From positions 1-37,651 of the forward strand of contig NZ_MECK01000619.1 of the NCBI RefSeq assembly GCF_014596465.1: a stretch of DNA of 37,651 bases, in the 5' to 3' direction. Below are positions 16,735 to 24,636 of the stretch, piece by piece. This DNA comes from Streptomyces sp. CBMA123. GTDB lineage: Bacteria > Actinomycetota > Actinomycetes > Streptomycetales > Streptomycetaceae. The stretch's first letter is position 1, and every line of letters starts with the position of its first letter. The notes beneath the pieces were generated by a model. The model saw nothing but the letters and a program-made list of their open reading frames with translations. It was not told the origin of the DNA and did not search any database. The translations under genes were made by a program, and so were the position numbers.

Positions 16735-18516
16735 GTGCGGAGCGGCGTCGGTGAGGTAGCCGGACGCCTGGAGACGGAAGAGCCGGGCGTAGAGGCCCTC
16801 GGCCCGGAGCAGTTCGTCGTGGGTGCCCTCCTCCGCCAGCCGGCCGTCCGCGACGACGACGATCCGGTCGGCGATCCGGACGGTGGAGAAGCGGTGGGCG
16901 ATGACCAGGGAGGTGGCCTCGCCGGCGATGTCGCGCAGCCGGCCGAAGATCTCGGCCTCGGCCTCGGCGTCGATCGCGGCGGTCGGCTCGTCGAGGACGA
17001 CGATCGGGGCCCGGCGCATGAACGCCCGGGACAGCGCGATCTTCTGCCACTGGCCGCCGGAGAGCTGATGACCCTCCTCGAAGTGCCGGCCGAGCATGGT
17101 GTCGTAGCCGCCGGGCAGGGCGTCGACGGCGGGGGCGGCGCCGGCCGACTCGGCGGCCTGCCGGACCCGGCCGAGGTCGTCCAGGGACTCGACCCGGCCG
17201 AAGCCGATGTTGTGGCGGACGCTCATCTCGTAGCGGATGAAGTCCTGGAAGATCACGCCCATGTTCCGTTGCAGCGCGTCGACGTCGTACTCCTCGATCG
17301 GGACGCCGTCGATCAGGATCTGGCCGCCGGTCGGCTCGTACATCCGGGTGAGCAGTTTGACGATGGTGGTCTTGCCGGCGCCGTTCTGGCCGACCAGGGC
17401 GACGCAGGCGCCGGCCGGGATGCGGAAGCTGAGCCGGTCCAGGACGGGCCGGTCGGTGCCGGGGTAGCGGAAGCTGACGTCGCGGAACTCGATGCCCTCG
17501 CGCAGGGTGGCCGGGAAGGGCCGGTCACCGCCGGCGATCCGGCGCTCCGGGAGGTCGAGGAAGCCGAACAGGTTGCCCAGGAAGAGGGTGTCCTTGTAGA
17601 GCGAGGCGGCGCCGAGCAGCAGTCCGTGCGCGGCGACCTGCACGGTGCCGATGGCCTGGAGGTAGCCGGCCAGTTCGCCGACCCGGCTGCCGTCGACGGC
17701 GTCCCGGATCGCCCACAGCAGGGCACCGGCGGAGGCGAGCACGCTCAGCAGGCCGAACCCGCCGACCGTGACCGACTGGCGGCGGGCCACGCCGCGGTCG
17801 ATCCGGAAGAAGCGGCGGACCAGCTCCCGGTAGCGGTCCATCAGGTAGGGCCCGAGCTGGAAGAGCCGGACCTCCTTGAAGGAGTGGTCGGTGGTGGTCA
17901 GGTACTGGTAGTAGTACAGCCGTCGGCGGTCGGCGGTGCGGGCGTACTCGATCTCGAAGACCTTGTGGCTGAACGCCATGTGGGCGACCACCGAGGGGAT
18001 CGGGGACGCCAGGATGACCAGCGCCACCCAGGGGCTCCAGGCGAACAGCACCGCGCTGACGGACAGCAGGGTGACCAGTTCGCGGGCGGCCTCCAGCATC
18101 TCGGCGAACAGCTGGTAGACCCGGCCGCCGTTGCTCTCCTGGAAGGCCCGTTGGAGCTTGTCGTACGCGTCGGCGTCCTCGTACTGCTGGAGGTCGAGGG
18201 TGATGCCCTTGCGCATCACCTGCTCGCCGATGCTGGTGGTGAGTTCCAGCCGCAGCAGCGAGTCCAGGTACTGGACGGCGACGCCGAGCAGGTGCCCGGC
18301 CACGGCGAGGGCGAGCAGTTGGTAACCGGCCCGCAAGGCGTCGTCGCGGGCTCCGGCCTGACCGCCGACGGCGTCCGCGACGCTCTGCACGACCTGCGCG
18401 GTGAGCGCGATCTGCAGGCCGGGGACGGCGGCGTTCAGCACGGTGCAGAACGCGTAGCCGGTGACCTTGCCGGGGCTGAGCCGCCAGAACAGCGCGATGA
18501 CGCGCAGCCAGGTCAT
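16732..18516 (-). CDS. lanT: ABC transporter, fused permease/ATPase; lanthipeptide exporter (LanT)
   Basis: A 594-aa half-transporter with about six membrane segments in residues 1-310, then an ATPase domain: Walker A VGQNGAGKTT (around residue 375), Q-loop FQDFIRYEMS, signature LSGGQWQK, Walker B IVVLDEPTAAID and H-loop VIAHRFST. There is no N-terminal C39 peptidase domain, as expected for class I LanT, so the leader must be removed by another protease. The N-terminus MTWLRVIALFWRLSP and the NMGVIFQDFIRYEMSVRHNIGFG stretch are typical of exporters in actinobacterial RiPP clusters. The ATG overlaps the lanB stop by 4 bp. It probably exports the modified precursor and may also be the only visible self-protection. 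Confidence 0.93.
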   Translation of the reverse strand: MTWLRVIALFWRLSPGKVTGYAFCTVLNAAVPGLQIALTAQVVQSVADAVGGQAGARDDALRAGYQLLALAVAGHLLGVAVQYLDSLLRLELTTSIGEQVMRKGITLDLQQYEDADAYDKLQRAFQESNGGRVYQLFAEMLEAARELVTLLSVSAVLFAWSPWVALVILASPIPSVVAHMAFSHKVFEIEYARTADRRRLYYYQYLTTTDHSFKEVRLFQLGPYLMDRYRELVRRFFRIDRGVARRQSVTVGGFGLLSVLASAGALLWAIRDAVDGSRVGELAGYLQAIGTVQVAAHGLLLGAASLYKDTLFLGNLFGFLDLPERRIAGGDRPFPATLREGIEFRDVSFRYPGTDRPVLDRLSFRIPAGACVALVGQNGAGKTTIVKLLTRMYEPTGGQILIDGVPIEEYDVDALQRNMGVIFQDFIRYEMSVRHNIGFGRVESLDDLGRVRQAAESAGAAPAVDALPGGYDTMLGRHFEEGHQLSGGQWQKIALSRAFMRRAPIVVLDEPTAAIDAEAEAEIFGRLRDIAGEATSLVIAHRFSTVRIADRIVVVADGRLAEEGTHDELLRAEGLYARLFRLQASGYLTDAAPH

Positions 18517-21500
18517 CGGCCGTCCTCCGCTCCGGTGCCGCGGTTGCCGTCCTCGGCGGCGACCCGGCCGCGGACGGCGCGCAGGGTGTGCCGCCACAGG
18601 CCGTAGGCGCGGTCCTCGCGGGCCAGGTCGATCGGCAGCAGCCGGTTGACCTGCAGATGGGCGAGGCTGGCGAGGATCTGCCGCTCGGTGCCGACCAGCC
18701 GGCCGGCCGCGGCGGACCGGCGGACCGCCTCGGCGGCCGCCTGGGCGGCGGGCCGCTGGGCGGCGAAGGCCTCGGCGAGCAACAGCCGGTGCCGGGCGCC
18801 CTCCTCGTGCGGGCGGCGCGGCCAGGGCTGCAACAGTTCGCACAGGTAGTCGCGGTCGGCGCGGAACGCCCGGCGGACGGCCTCCTCGTCCGTCCGGCCG
18901 CCGGGGGCGAGGTCGGCGCGGACGGGCAGCGGGACGCCCCACTGGGAGTACAGCAGGTCGACGGCGCCGACCAGCAGCGGTTCGGGCCGCAGTCCGGGGC
19001 GCCGGGCGAGCAGCGCGGCAGTGGCCTCGCTGTTGGCCTCGAAGAGCCGCTCGACGGCGTCGTAGGGGCCGGCGCCGCCGTAGCGGGCGACCTCGGGCGT
19101 GTAGGAGGCCACCGCGAGGTCCCGGGCGAGGCCCTGGGCGACCAGCTCGCGGCCCCAGGCGAGCAGCCGGGCGAGCGTCCGGGGCGCGTCGGCGCTGCGC
19201 ACCCGCAGTCGCAGGTGCGGGTGGGGGTCGGCGTAGCGGAGGTGGAACCAGCGGTCCAGCAGCCCTTCGGCGCGCAGTTCGGCGACCAGGTCGGGCAGCG
19301 GGCCGGTGATGATCTCGTCCTGGCGTTCCGGGCCGGCGTACACCTGGAGGAACGACCACTCGCCGCCGGGCAGGTGTCGCGGCACCGGGGCGGTGGTCCG
19401 CCCGCCGGCCGGGTGACGGGCGGCCGAGGCGGCGTCCCGGACGATCAGCGGGACGACGATCTCCTCGTGGTGGCGCCGCCCGTGCCCGTCCGTCAGCCAG
19501 AGCCGGTCGTGGGCCGGCAGCAGTTCCTGGAAGGTCAGCGCCGCACCCGGCGTGAGCGCCGCGCGCAGCTCGGGGAGGGTCTGCGGGTGGTCGAGGTCGA
19601 GCAGCAGCCGGTTGTCGTCCTCGACCAGGTAGACGTGCCGGGGGACGTTCCAGCGGGCCCGCCAGCCGGCCGGGTCGGCGAGGTCGCGCGCGGTCAGCCG
19701 CCACTGGGCGGGGCGGAGCACGACCCGGCCGCGGACCACCCGGGGCAGGAACGGCGCCCGGGCGAGCCGCCCCCAGCCGAAGGCGACCGGCAGCACGTAC
19801 CCGTCGTAGGAGACCTCCAGCAGGAACCGGGCCACGTCGGGGGCGATCAGCGGGCTGAGCATGTGGTGCTGGGCGACGACCACCTCCCGGCCGAGCCGCC
19901 GGGACCACAGGTACAGCCGGCCCTCGGTGGCGCCGAGCAGCAGGTCGTCCAGCGGGACGACCCGGTCCGGCGGCACCGACGGGGTGCTGTTGACCGGGAT
20001 CTCGTACGGCCGGATCCGCGGCCGGACGGCGACGTTGGCGGCCCGGCCCCAGGTCGGCTGGAAGGCGAGTTCGGCGTGGACGGCGTCGGGGAAGAGCTCC
20101 TCCTCGCGCCGGGCGTAGTCGCGCAGCCGCTCGACGGCGCCGTCCCCGAGCAGGTCGAAGAAGCGGCCGAAGGTGCGGCCGCCCTGGGCCATGCCGTCGG
20201 AGCGCAGCACGGCCCGCCACTCGCCGCGGTCGATCGCGTCCCGGTCGGCGGCCTCGATGCTCAGGTAGGCGTCGACCACCGGCAGGACGGGCCCGGCGCC
20301 GGTGGTGCCGGGCGGGGCCAGCCGGTCCAGCCGGGCGTCGGTCAGCTCGACCTCGAACGAGCGCTCCCACCAGGCCTCCTGGGCGAGGTCCAGGAGGGCG
20401 GCGTCGTACCGGGCGGTGTCCGGCGGGGTGCTGGTGGGCGGCAGGTCGAAGGAGCGGCCGGGCTGGGTGTAGAGCGGTGGCGCGTCCAGGCCGGCGTCGG
20501 CGCTGAGCACCTCCAGGACGGGCACCCGGGCGCCGGCGCCGTAGCGCTCGACGAACTCCTCGCGGTAGCGGGCCAGGTGCTGGTGGTCGGTGCCGGAGGC
20601 GGCAGCCAGTCGCAGCAGCACGTCGACGGCGTCGGCGGCGGCCACGCCGACGGCGCGGTTCAGGGTGGGGGTGCGTAGGTCGAGGGTGGCGTCCAACTGG
20701 TAGGTGCGGCCGTGGTGTTCGGGCACCAGCGCGCTCTGGGCGGCGCTCAGGGCGCGCAGGCCCGTCACGTCGTGGGGGGTGCGGGTCAGCTCGACCACGG
20801 CGCGCAGGCCCTCGGCGACGTCCTCGGCCCCGGGCAGGCCGGTGACCTTCTTCAACAGGTACTCCTCGGGCCGGGCCTCGGTCTGCGGCGGGCGCAGGTC
20901 GCTGCCGAGGAAGCCGAGTTCCCACAGCTGGCGGACCAGACCGGTGACGGCGCTCTCACCGGCCGCCGGGAAGGCGTCGGTCAGCTCCGCGACCAGCCGC
21001 CGGTACGGGACTGGCGCCGCCGCGGCCCGCAGCACCAGCCGGACCGGCTCGGTGGCCCGGATCCGGACGGCCCGCTTGTCCTCCCTGCCGTGCACCTCGG
21101 TGAACGGCAGCACAACCCGGTCCCCGGCGAGGTGCGCGGTGGAGTTGGCGACCACGTCGAGGTGGGGCAGCAGGGCCTGGTCGCCCTCCAGGCGGTGGAT
21201 GAGCGCGAACAGCCACTCCAGGTCGCCCCGGACCCGGGTGTCGCCGATCGCCGGGCCGCCCAGCCGGGCGGTGGTGCACTCGCCGAACTCGCCCATCGCG
21301 ACGCCCGCGAACGCCCCGAACGGGGTGGGCCGGGTGGACATCCGGGTGAGGTAGCGCAGCAGCCGGGAGTGCAGGCGCCGGGCGCGGCGCTCGTCCGTCC
21401 GGTCGAGCCGCTCCAGGGCGGCCACCAGGTCCTCGCTGGCCACCAGCAGCGCCCGGCGGACCTCCGGGTCCTCGGCGAGGGCGAGCAGTTCGGCGCGGGT

Positions 21501-21602
21501 GCGGGCCGGGTCGGCGGTGATCCGGTGGTAGGTGTCGACGGGCAGCGCCGGCGCGCGCAGCAGGAAGAAGTCGGCGGGGACGTAACGGGACACCCGGCTC
21601 AC
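18513..21602 (-). CDS. lanB: Class I lanthipeptide dehydratase LanB (full length)
   Basis: A 1029-aa protein that dehydrates Ser and Thr of the precursor using glutamyl-tRNA. The N-terminal glutamylation domain starts SRYVPADFFLLRAPALPVDTY and contains SRLLRYLTRMSTRPTPFGAFAGVAMGEFG, a strong Lant_dehydr_N signature. The C-terminal elimination domain (SpaB/thiopeptide-type) starts around residue 745 with GEWSFLQVYAGPERQDEIITG and contains WFHLRYADPHPHLRLRVR. Full length with both domains marks a class I system, not the split LanB of thiopeptides. It starts at GTG 21602, overlapping the lanC stop by 4 bp, and ends overlapping the lanT start by 4 bp. Confidence 0.95.
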   Translation of the reverse strand: MSRVSRYVPADFFLLRAPALPVDTYHRITADPARTRAELLALAEDPEVRRALLVASEDLVAALERLDRTDERRARRLHSRLLRYLTRMSTRPTPFGAFAGVAMGEFGECTTARLGGPAIGDTRVRGDLEWLFALIHRLEGDQALLPHLDVVANSTAHLAGDRVVLPFTEVHGREDKRAVRIRATEPVRLVLRAAAAPVPYRRLVAELTDAFPAAGESAVTGLVRQLWELGFLGSDLRPPQTEARPEEYLLKKVTGLPGAEDVAEGLRAVVELTRTPHDVTGLRALSAAQSALVPEHHGRTYQLDATLDLRTPTLNRAVGVAAADAVDVLLRLAAASGTDHQHLARYREEFVERYGAGARVPVLEVLSADAGLDAPPLYTQPGRSFDLPPTSTPPDTARYDAALLDLAQEAWWERSFEVELTDARLDRLAPPGTTGAGPVLPVVDAYLSIEAADRDAIDRGEWRAVLRSDGMAQGGRTFGRFFDLLGDGAVERLRDYARREEELFPDAVHAELAFQPTWGRAANVAVRPRIRPYEIPVNSTPSVPPDRVVPLDDLLLGATEGRLYLWSRRLGREVVVAQHHMLSPLIAPDVARFLLEVSYDGYVLPVAFGWGRLARAPFLPRVVRGRVVLRPAQWRLTARDLADPAGWRARWNVPRHVYLVEDDNRLLLDLDHPQTLPELRAALTPGAALTFQELLPAHDRLWLTDGHGRRHHEEIVVPLIVRDAASAARHPAGGRTTAPVPRHLPGGEWSFLQVYAGPERQDEIITGPLPDLVAELRAEGLLDRWFHLRYADPHPHLRLRVRSADAPRTLARLLAWGRELVAQGLARDLAVASYTPEVARYGGAGPYDAVERLFEANSEATAALLARRPGLRPEPLLVGAVDLLYSQWGVPLPVRADLAPGGRTDEEAVRRAFRADRDYLCELLQPWPRRPHEEGARHRLLLAEAFAAQRPAAQAAAEAVRRSAAAGRLVGTERQILASLAHLQVNRLLPIDLAREDRAYGLWRHTLRAVRGRVAAEDGNRGTGAEDGR

Positions 21603-22936
21603 CGCCCCAGGAAGACGCGGAACCAGGCGGGCCGCTCCGGCGCGAGGGCGGCCAGCAGGGCGAGGGCGACGCCGGCGGCACCGGACAGCAGCCCCGGGTC
21701 GTCCACGGTGTTGCCGGGGACGTCCTCGTCGGCGAACACCACCGGGTGCCGGGGGTCGGCGTACGCCAGCAGCCGCTCCAGCAGGCCGGGCAGCGCCTCC
21801 CCGGCGGCGGCACTGTGCGGGGCGAACTCCCGGGCGAGCATGACGAGCCCGGCCAGGCCGTGGCAGAGCGTGGGGGCGCGCAGTTCGGCGGTGGCGGCGC
21901 GGCGCAGGGCGGCCTCGAAGGCCTCGACGGCGCTCGCCCGCAGCCCGGCGTCCTCGGTGGAGTCGGCGACGGCGAGCAGGGCGGCGGCGATCCCGGCGGT
22001 GCCGTAGCACCAGGCGAGTTGGTCGTGACAGTGGGCGAGCGGCCGCTCGGCGCCGTGCTCGTCGACCGGGACGCCGTTGGCCCACAGCGGGCCCTGGTCG
22101 TCGGTCAGCCGGTGGCGCAGCAGCCAGCCGGTGAGCGCGGCGAGGGCCTCGCGCTGGCCGGGCCGGCGGTGGCCGGCCGCCCAGGCGACGGCGAGCGCGA
22201 CGGCCACCCCGGGCACGCCGTGGGAGACGCCGAGGTTGAGGTAGCCGTGCGGGTACTGCCGGTGGTAGTCGCCGACCGGCGGGTAGACCTCGGGCCGGAG
22301 CAGCCAGCCCGGCGTGGTGCCGTCCGGGCGGTCGGGGCCGGAGGGCCGGATCAGCCGGTCGAGCAGCACGGCGACGGCCTCCCGGACCGTGGGGCTCGGG
22401 TCGGCCAGGGCGCTGAGGCAGGTCAGCACGCCGGCCGCGCCGTTGACCACGTCGTAGTCGGAGTCGCTGAGCGGGTGCTCGTCCCCGGGCCACTCGGTGG
22501 CGATCGCTTGCCCGGCGAGCTGCTCGTACAGCCGCAGCAGGCTGGGCCGGAACCGGGGTTCGTCCTCGGCACAGTCGGCCAGCGCCAGGGTGAGGCCGGC
22601 GGTGCCGCCGAACAGGCCGGGGCCGGACAGCGGTTCGACCTGGGTGGCGAGCACCGCCTCGCGGATGTGGCCGTGGGCGTGCTCGAGGTCGCCGAGGCCG
22701 GCCCGGGCGGCGTACAGGTGGAGCAGGGCGAGGCCGGCCTGGCCGTGGCTCAGGCTGGGCGGGTACCAGCCCATCGGCACGGCGGCCTGGTCGGCGGCGC
22801 GCAGCGCGAGTTCGGTCCACTGGTCGGTCGTCGCCGTCCGGGACACCACGAGGCGCACCGCGTCGCGGACCCGTTCGGCGAGCGGGGCGTCGGGGGTGCG
22901 GACGGGCGGTTCGCCGGTTTCCCGGACGGTGTGCAT
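21599..22936 (-). CDS. lanC: Lanthipeptide cyclase LanC
   Basis: A 445-aa zinc-dependent cyclase that adds Cys thiols to dehydrated residues to form (methyl)lanthionine rings. The repeated alpha-toroid motifs are visible: SHGQAGLALLHLY, GLFGGTAGLTLAL, VVNGAAGVL, GVSHGVPGVAVAL, AWCYGTAGIAAALL, LCHGLAGLVML and LLSGAAGVALALL. The zinc ligands Cys310, Cys358 and His359 and the catalytic-type His239 match those of NisC, so the enzyme should be active. GAGGGAGA lies 4 nt before the ATG at 22936. It is the first enzyme gene after the precursor, separated from it by 170 bp with a strong stem-loop. Confidence 0.95.
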   Translation of the reverse strand: MHTVRETGEPPVRTPDAPLAERVRDAVRLVVSRTATTDQWTELALRAADQAAVPMGWYPPSLSHGQAGLALLHLYAARAGLGDLEHAHGHIREAVLATQVEPLSGPGLFGGTAGLTLALADCAEDEPRFRPSLLRLYEQLAGQAIATEWPGDEHPLSDSDYDVVNGAAGVLTCLSALADPSPTVREAVAVLLDRLIRPSGPDRPDGTTPGWLLRPEVYPPVGDYHRQYPHGYLNLGVSHGVPGVAVALAVAWAAGHRRPGQREALAALTGWLLRHRLTDDQGPLWANGVPVDEHGAERPLAHCHDQLAWCYGTAGIAAALLAVADSTEDAGLRASAVEAFEAALRRAATAELRAPTLCHGLAGLVMLAREFAPHSAAAGEALPGLLERLLAYADPRHPVVFADEDVPGNTVDDPGLLSGAAGVALALLAALAPERPAWFRVFLGR

Positions 22937-22988
22937 GCGTTCTCCCTCGGAGAGGTGGCGTGGCCTCGGGCCGTGACGGGCCGGCGTG

Positions 22989-23026
22989 GTGACGGCCCTG
23001 GTGTGGTGTGACGGCCCTGGTGTGGT
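22989..23026 (-). repeat. 19-bp tandem direct repeat, 2 copies, in the lanA-lanC spacer
   Basis: Two identical units, 22989-23007 and 23008-23026, read GTGACGGCCCTGGTGTGGT on the plus strand. They lie between the stem-loop and the lanC ribosome-binding site. No coding role is seen. Confidence 0.9.
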
Positions 23027-23053
23027 GTGGCAGCCCGGCGCGAGAATGGGCGG

Positions 23054-23092
23054 ACGGGTGCTGCCGTGTCCTGAATCCACGGCAGCACCCGT
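23054..23092 (-). terminator. Strong stem-loop between lanA and lanC (attenuator or processing site)
   Basis: Perfect 15-bp arms, 23054-23068 (ACGGGTGCTGCCGTG) and 23078-23092, are separated by a 9-nt loop. It begins 14 nt after the lanA stop and lies about 120 bp before lanC. Such hairpins after precursor genes are known in lantibiotic operons, where they let much more precursor than enzyme mRNA be made by partial termination or by stabilising the short transcript. Confidence 0.85.
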
Positions 23093-23106
23093 CACCTCAC
23101 CGGATG

Positions 23107-23301
23107 TCAGTCCTGCTGCGGGTTCGAGCAGAAGCCCGAGGTGCACAGGGAGGTGCAGACACAGGTCGAGGTCACCTTGCAGCCGACCCGGGTGCAGATC
23201 GTGCGGGTGGCCAGGCTGCTGATCGACGGCGTGGGCAGCTGACCGCCGCCCTGGACCGGCGAGCTGATGCGGGCGTCCAGGTCGAATGCGTTGTCGGACA
23301 T
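23107..23301 (-). CDS. lanA: Class I lanthipeptide precursor peptide LanA (64 aa)
   Basis: A 64-residue precursor starting MSDNAFDLDARISSPVQ. FDLD (6-9) matches the FNLD-type leader box recognised by LanB and LanC. The C-terminal half is rich in Ser, Thr and Cys, with six Cys at 36, 41, 47, 49, 53 and 58. Each has a Thr 3 or 4 residues upstream (32, 37, 44, 46, 50, 54), so up to six methyllanthionine rings are possible. TSTCVC (44-49) has the spacing of the intertwined D/E rings of nisin (TATCHC), and CTRVGCK (36-42) recalls nisin ring B. Cleavage could follow Arg33 or lie near GGG (18-20); this is unresolved. The site GAAGGGAA lies 6 nt before the ATG. Serines 45, 51, 55 and 59 could stay as dehydroalanine or be reduced to D-Ala. 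Confidence 0.92.
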   Translation of the reverse strand: MSDNAFDLDARISSPVQGGGQLPTPSISSLATRTICTRVGCKVTSTCVCTSLCTSGFCSNPQQD

Positions 23302-23326
23302 CGTAAATTCCCTTCGAATCCGCCCA

Positions 23327-23363
23327 CTCCGGTTTCCCGGAGGGGTTCGGGGGCTTCTCCCCC
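23327..23363 (-). promoter_or_regulatory. lanA 5' leader hairpins
   Basis: Two small stem-loops lie just upstream of the lanA ribosome-binding site. One is CTCCGG/CCGGAG (23327-23332 and 23337-23342, 4-nt loop). The other is GGGGG/CCCCC (23349-23353 and 23359-23363, 5-nt loop). If transcription starts near 23365, as the CATCAT box at 23377-23372 would suggest, the second hairpin lies at the very 5' end and could stabilise the mRNA. Confidence 0.45.
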
Positions 23364-23401
23364 GCGATTCGATGATGTCCCGGCCCGCTTTCCATGGCTA
23401 T

Positions 23402-23415
23402 TGTCGCGGGCGACA
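23402..23415. promoter_or_regulatory. Palindrome TGTCGC-GG-GCGACA upstream of lanA, candidate LuxR-regulator operator
   Basis: A perfect 6-bp inverted repeat with a 2-bp centre lies about 100 bp upstream of lanA, between it and the LuxR-type gene. If the weak box CATCAT (23377-23372) is the -10, the palindrome is centred near -43, the usual position for LuxR-type activators. The promoter lacks a good -35, as expected if it depends on an activator. Binding is inferred. Confidence 0.45.
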
Positions 23416-23434
23416 GTGCCGGGCTTTCCGGGAT

Positions 23435-23728
23435 TCAGGCGGCGGGGGCCCGGGAGGTACGGTCGGGCGCAATGAGGTGGGCATAGGAGGCCAGGCAACC
23501 GGAGAGCCGGGATTCGAGTTCGAGTTTCTCCAGGACGGCCGTGAGATGGGCCCGCACGGTGCGTTCGGTGACCTGTAGCCGGGCCGCCATCTGGTGATTG
23601 GTCAGACCTTCGGCGAGCATCACGAACACCTCGCGCTCGCGGGGTGTCAGCCGGCCGAGACGGTCCAGTGCGCGGGTCCAGGCGGGTTCGCTTCCGGCGG
23701 CCGCCGCGGTCGTCGCGAAGTCATTCAC
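23435..23728 (-). CDS. Small LuxR-type (GerE domain) transcriptional regulator
   Basis: A 97-aa protein consisting essentially of a LuxR/GerE helix-turn-helix: LGRLTPREREVFVMLAEGLTNHQMAARLQVTERTVRAHLTAVLEKLELESR. There is no receiver, kinase or ligand-binding domain, so its activity may be set by its amount or by a partner. The GTG start at 23728 has GGGGAG 5 nt upstream. It is the first gene on the strand of the lanthipeptide operon, 133 bp before lanA, and is the natural candidate for the cluster-specific activator. Confidence 0.92.
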   Translation of the reverse strand: MNDFATTAAAAGSEPAWTRALDRLGRLTPREREVFVMLAEGLTNHQMAARLQVTERTVRAHLTAVLEKLELESRLSGCLASYAHLIAPDRTSRAPAA

Positions 23729-23793
23729 GTCATCTCCCCGTTGTCCATCCGACGGATTCGGTGGGGCGGCTCCGTCCGGGCCGCACAGGACTG

Positions 23794-23822
23794 AACGTAG
23801 GCACTGTTCGGACCGGAAGCAA
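23794..23822 (-). promoter_or_regulatory. Promoter of the LuxR-type gene (TTGCTT-17-TACGTT)
   Basis: On the minus strand, TTGCTT (23822-23817) and TACGTT (23799-23794) are separated by 17 nt, a good vegetative-type promoter. The start site would be near 23787, giving a leader of about 60 nt. Confidence 0.6.
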
Positions 23823-24116
23823 CCATGATCCGTCGGCGGCTACGGAGCGTCAGGACCGCCCCGACCGGGCGATCCGGGCCGTCGGAGGCGGTGTCCGGTG
23901 GCACCACGGGATTCCCCGCGCAGCCGGAAGGCCACGCTCCGGCGAAACCCCCGCCATTCGGCGGGGATGGTTTCATTGGCACCATTCTCACCGTCCGTGG
24001 AGGCCTTCGGCCGGTGCCCGCCGCGGCGACCGGAAGAACCGGCCCGGGCTATCCGGAATTCGTCCCACCACTTGTCAGGTCCGGGTCCATCCCGCCGGCG
24101 TCGGCGCAACCGACAC
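23823..24116. other. Intergenic stretch between the LuxR and GntR promoters
   Basis: About 290 bp between the divergent regulator promoters. I see no gene with a start and ribosome-binding site, no strong hairpin and no repeat here. Confidence 0.5.
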
Positions 24117-24154
24117 TTGACTCGCCCTAAACCAAACCGGTTAACATCGCTGAC
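24117..24154 (+). promoter_or_regulatory. Leaderless gntR promoter with candidate autoregulatory operator
   Basis: TTGACT (24117-24122) and TAACAT (24142-24147) are spaced 19 nt apart, and the ATG follows 7 nt after the -10 box, so the transcript is leaderless. AACCGGTT (24135-24142), a perfect 8-bp palindrome, overlaps the first base of the -10 box, and AAACC occurs twice in a row just before it. This placement suggests repression by its own GntR product. Confidence 0.65.
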
Positions 24155-24565
24155 ATGAGCATTGCGTTGACGGGCTCGCAATCGCCACTGCACGTCCAGA
24201 TCGAGCGTCGGATCCAGTGGTCGATCGAGCGGGGGGAATACACCGAAGGCGAGTCACTGCCCTCGGCGAGCGACTTGTCGGCGAATTTCCGGGTCAACCG
24301 GAACACCGTGCTGCGCGCCCTGCGGAAATTGCGGGCGAAAGGCCTGATCGATTTCGGCCGCGGCCGCGGAATCATCGTCGTCGCGCGTTCCGGGCCCGGG
24401 CAGGCCGATGTCGCGGGCCTCTCCGAGCACTTGCGGCAGCTGGTCGCCGTCGCCGACGCCCACGGCGTCGCCCGCTCCTCGCTGATCTCCGCGATCGAGC
24501 GCATGCCCCGCCCGGCCGAAGTCGCGACGCCGCCGCGCCGGGCGGCCCACCCCCCGCGCCCGTAG
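24155..24565 (+). CDS. GntR-family transcriptional regulator (short, YtrA-like)
   Basis: A 136-aa regulator. The N-terminal winged HTH has PLHVQIERRIQWSIERGEYTEGESLPSASDLSANFRVNRNTVLRALRKLRAKGLIDFGRGRGIIV, a clear GntR domain. The C-terminal part is only about 60 residues, as in the YtrA subfamily, and ends in a Pro/Arg-rich tail. YtrA-type members commonly control ABC transporters and respond to cell-wall-active antibiotics. Next to a lanthipeptide cluster this hints at control of export or self-protection, but that is inference. The gene is divergent from the cluster and leaderless. Confidence 0.88.
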   Translation: MSIALTGSQSPLHVQIERRIQWSIERGEYTEGESLPSASDLSANFRVNRNTVLRALRKLRAKGLIDFGRGRGIIVVARSGPGQADVAGLSEHLRQLVAVADAHGVARSSLISAIERMPRPAEVATPPRRAAHPPRP

Positions 24566-24582
24566 GCGGCCCGGGACCCGCG

Positions 24583-24636
24583 TCCGTAGAACGTCACGCA
24601 CCCGCAGAACGCCGGGCACCCGCAGAACGTCAGGCG
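24583..24636. repeat. 18-bp tandem repeat, 3 copies, between gntR and the LysR gene
   Basis: Units at 24583-24600, 24601-24618 and 24619-24636 share the core CCGCAGAACGTCAGGCA with a few differences. The array starts 17 nt after the gntR stop, and the LysR stop (24632-24630) lies in the last unit, so it covers the junction of two convergent genes. Confidence 0.88.

Noticed and set aside
16426..20678. Long plus-strand open frames opposite lanT and lanB
   Set aside because: Low-complexity Gly/Val/Asp/Gln translations antisense to clearly conserved lanthipeptide genes.
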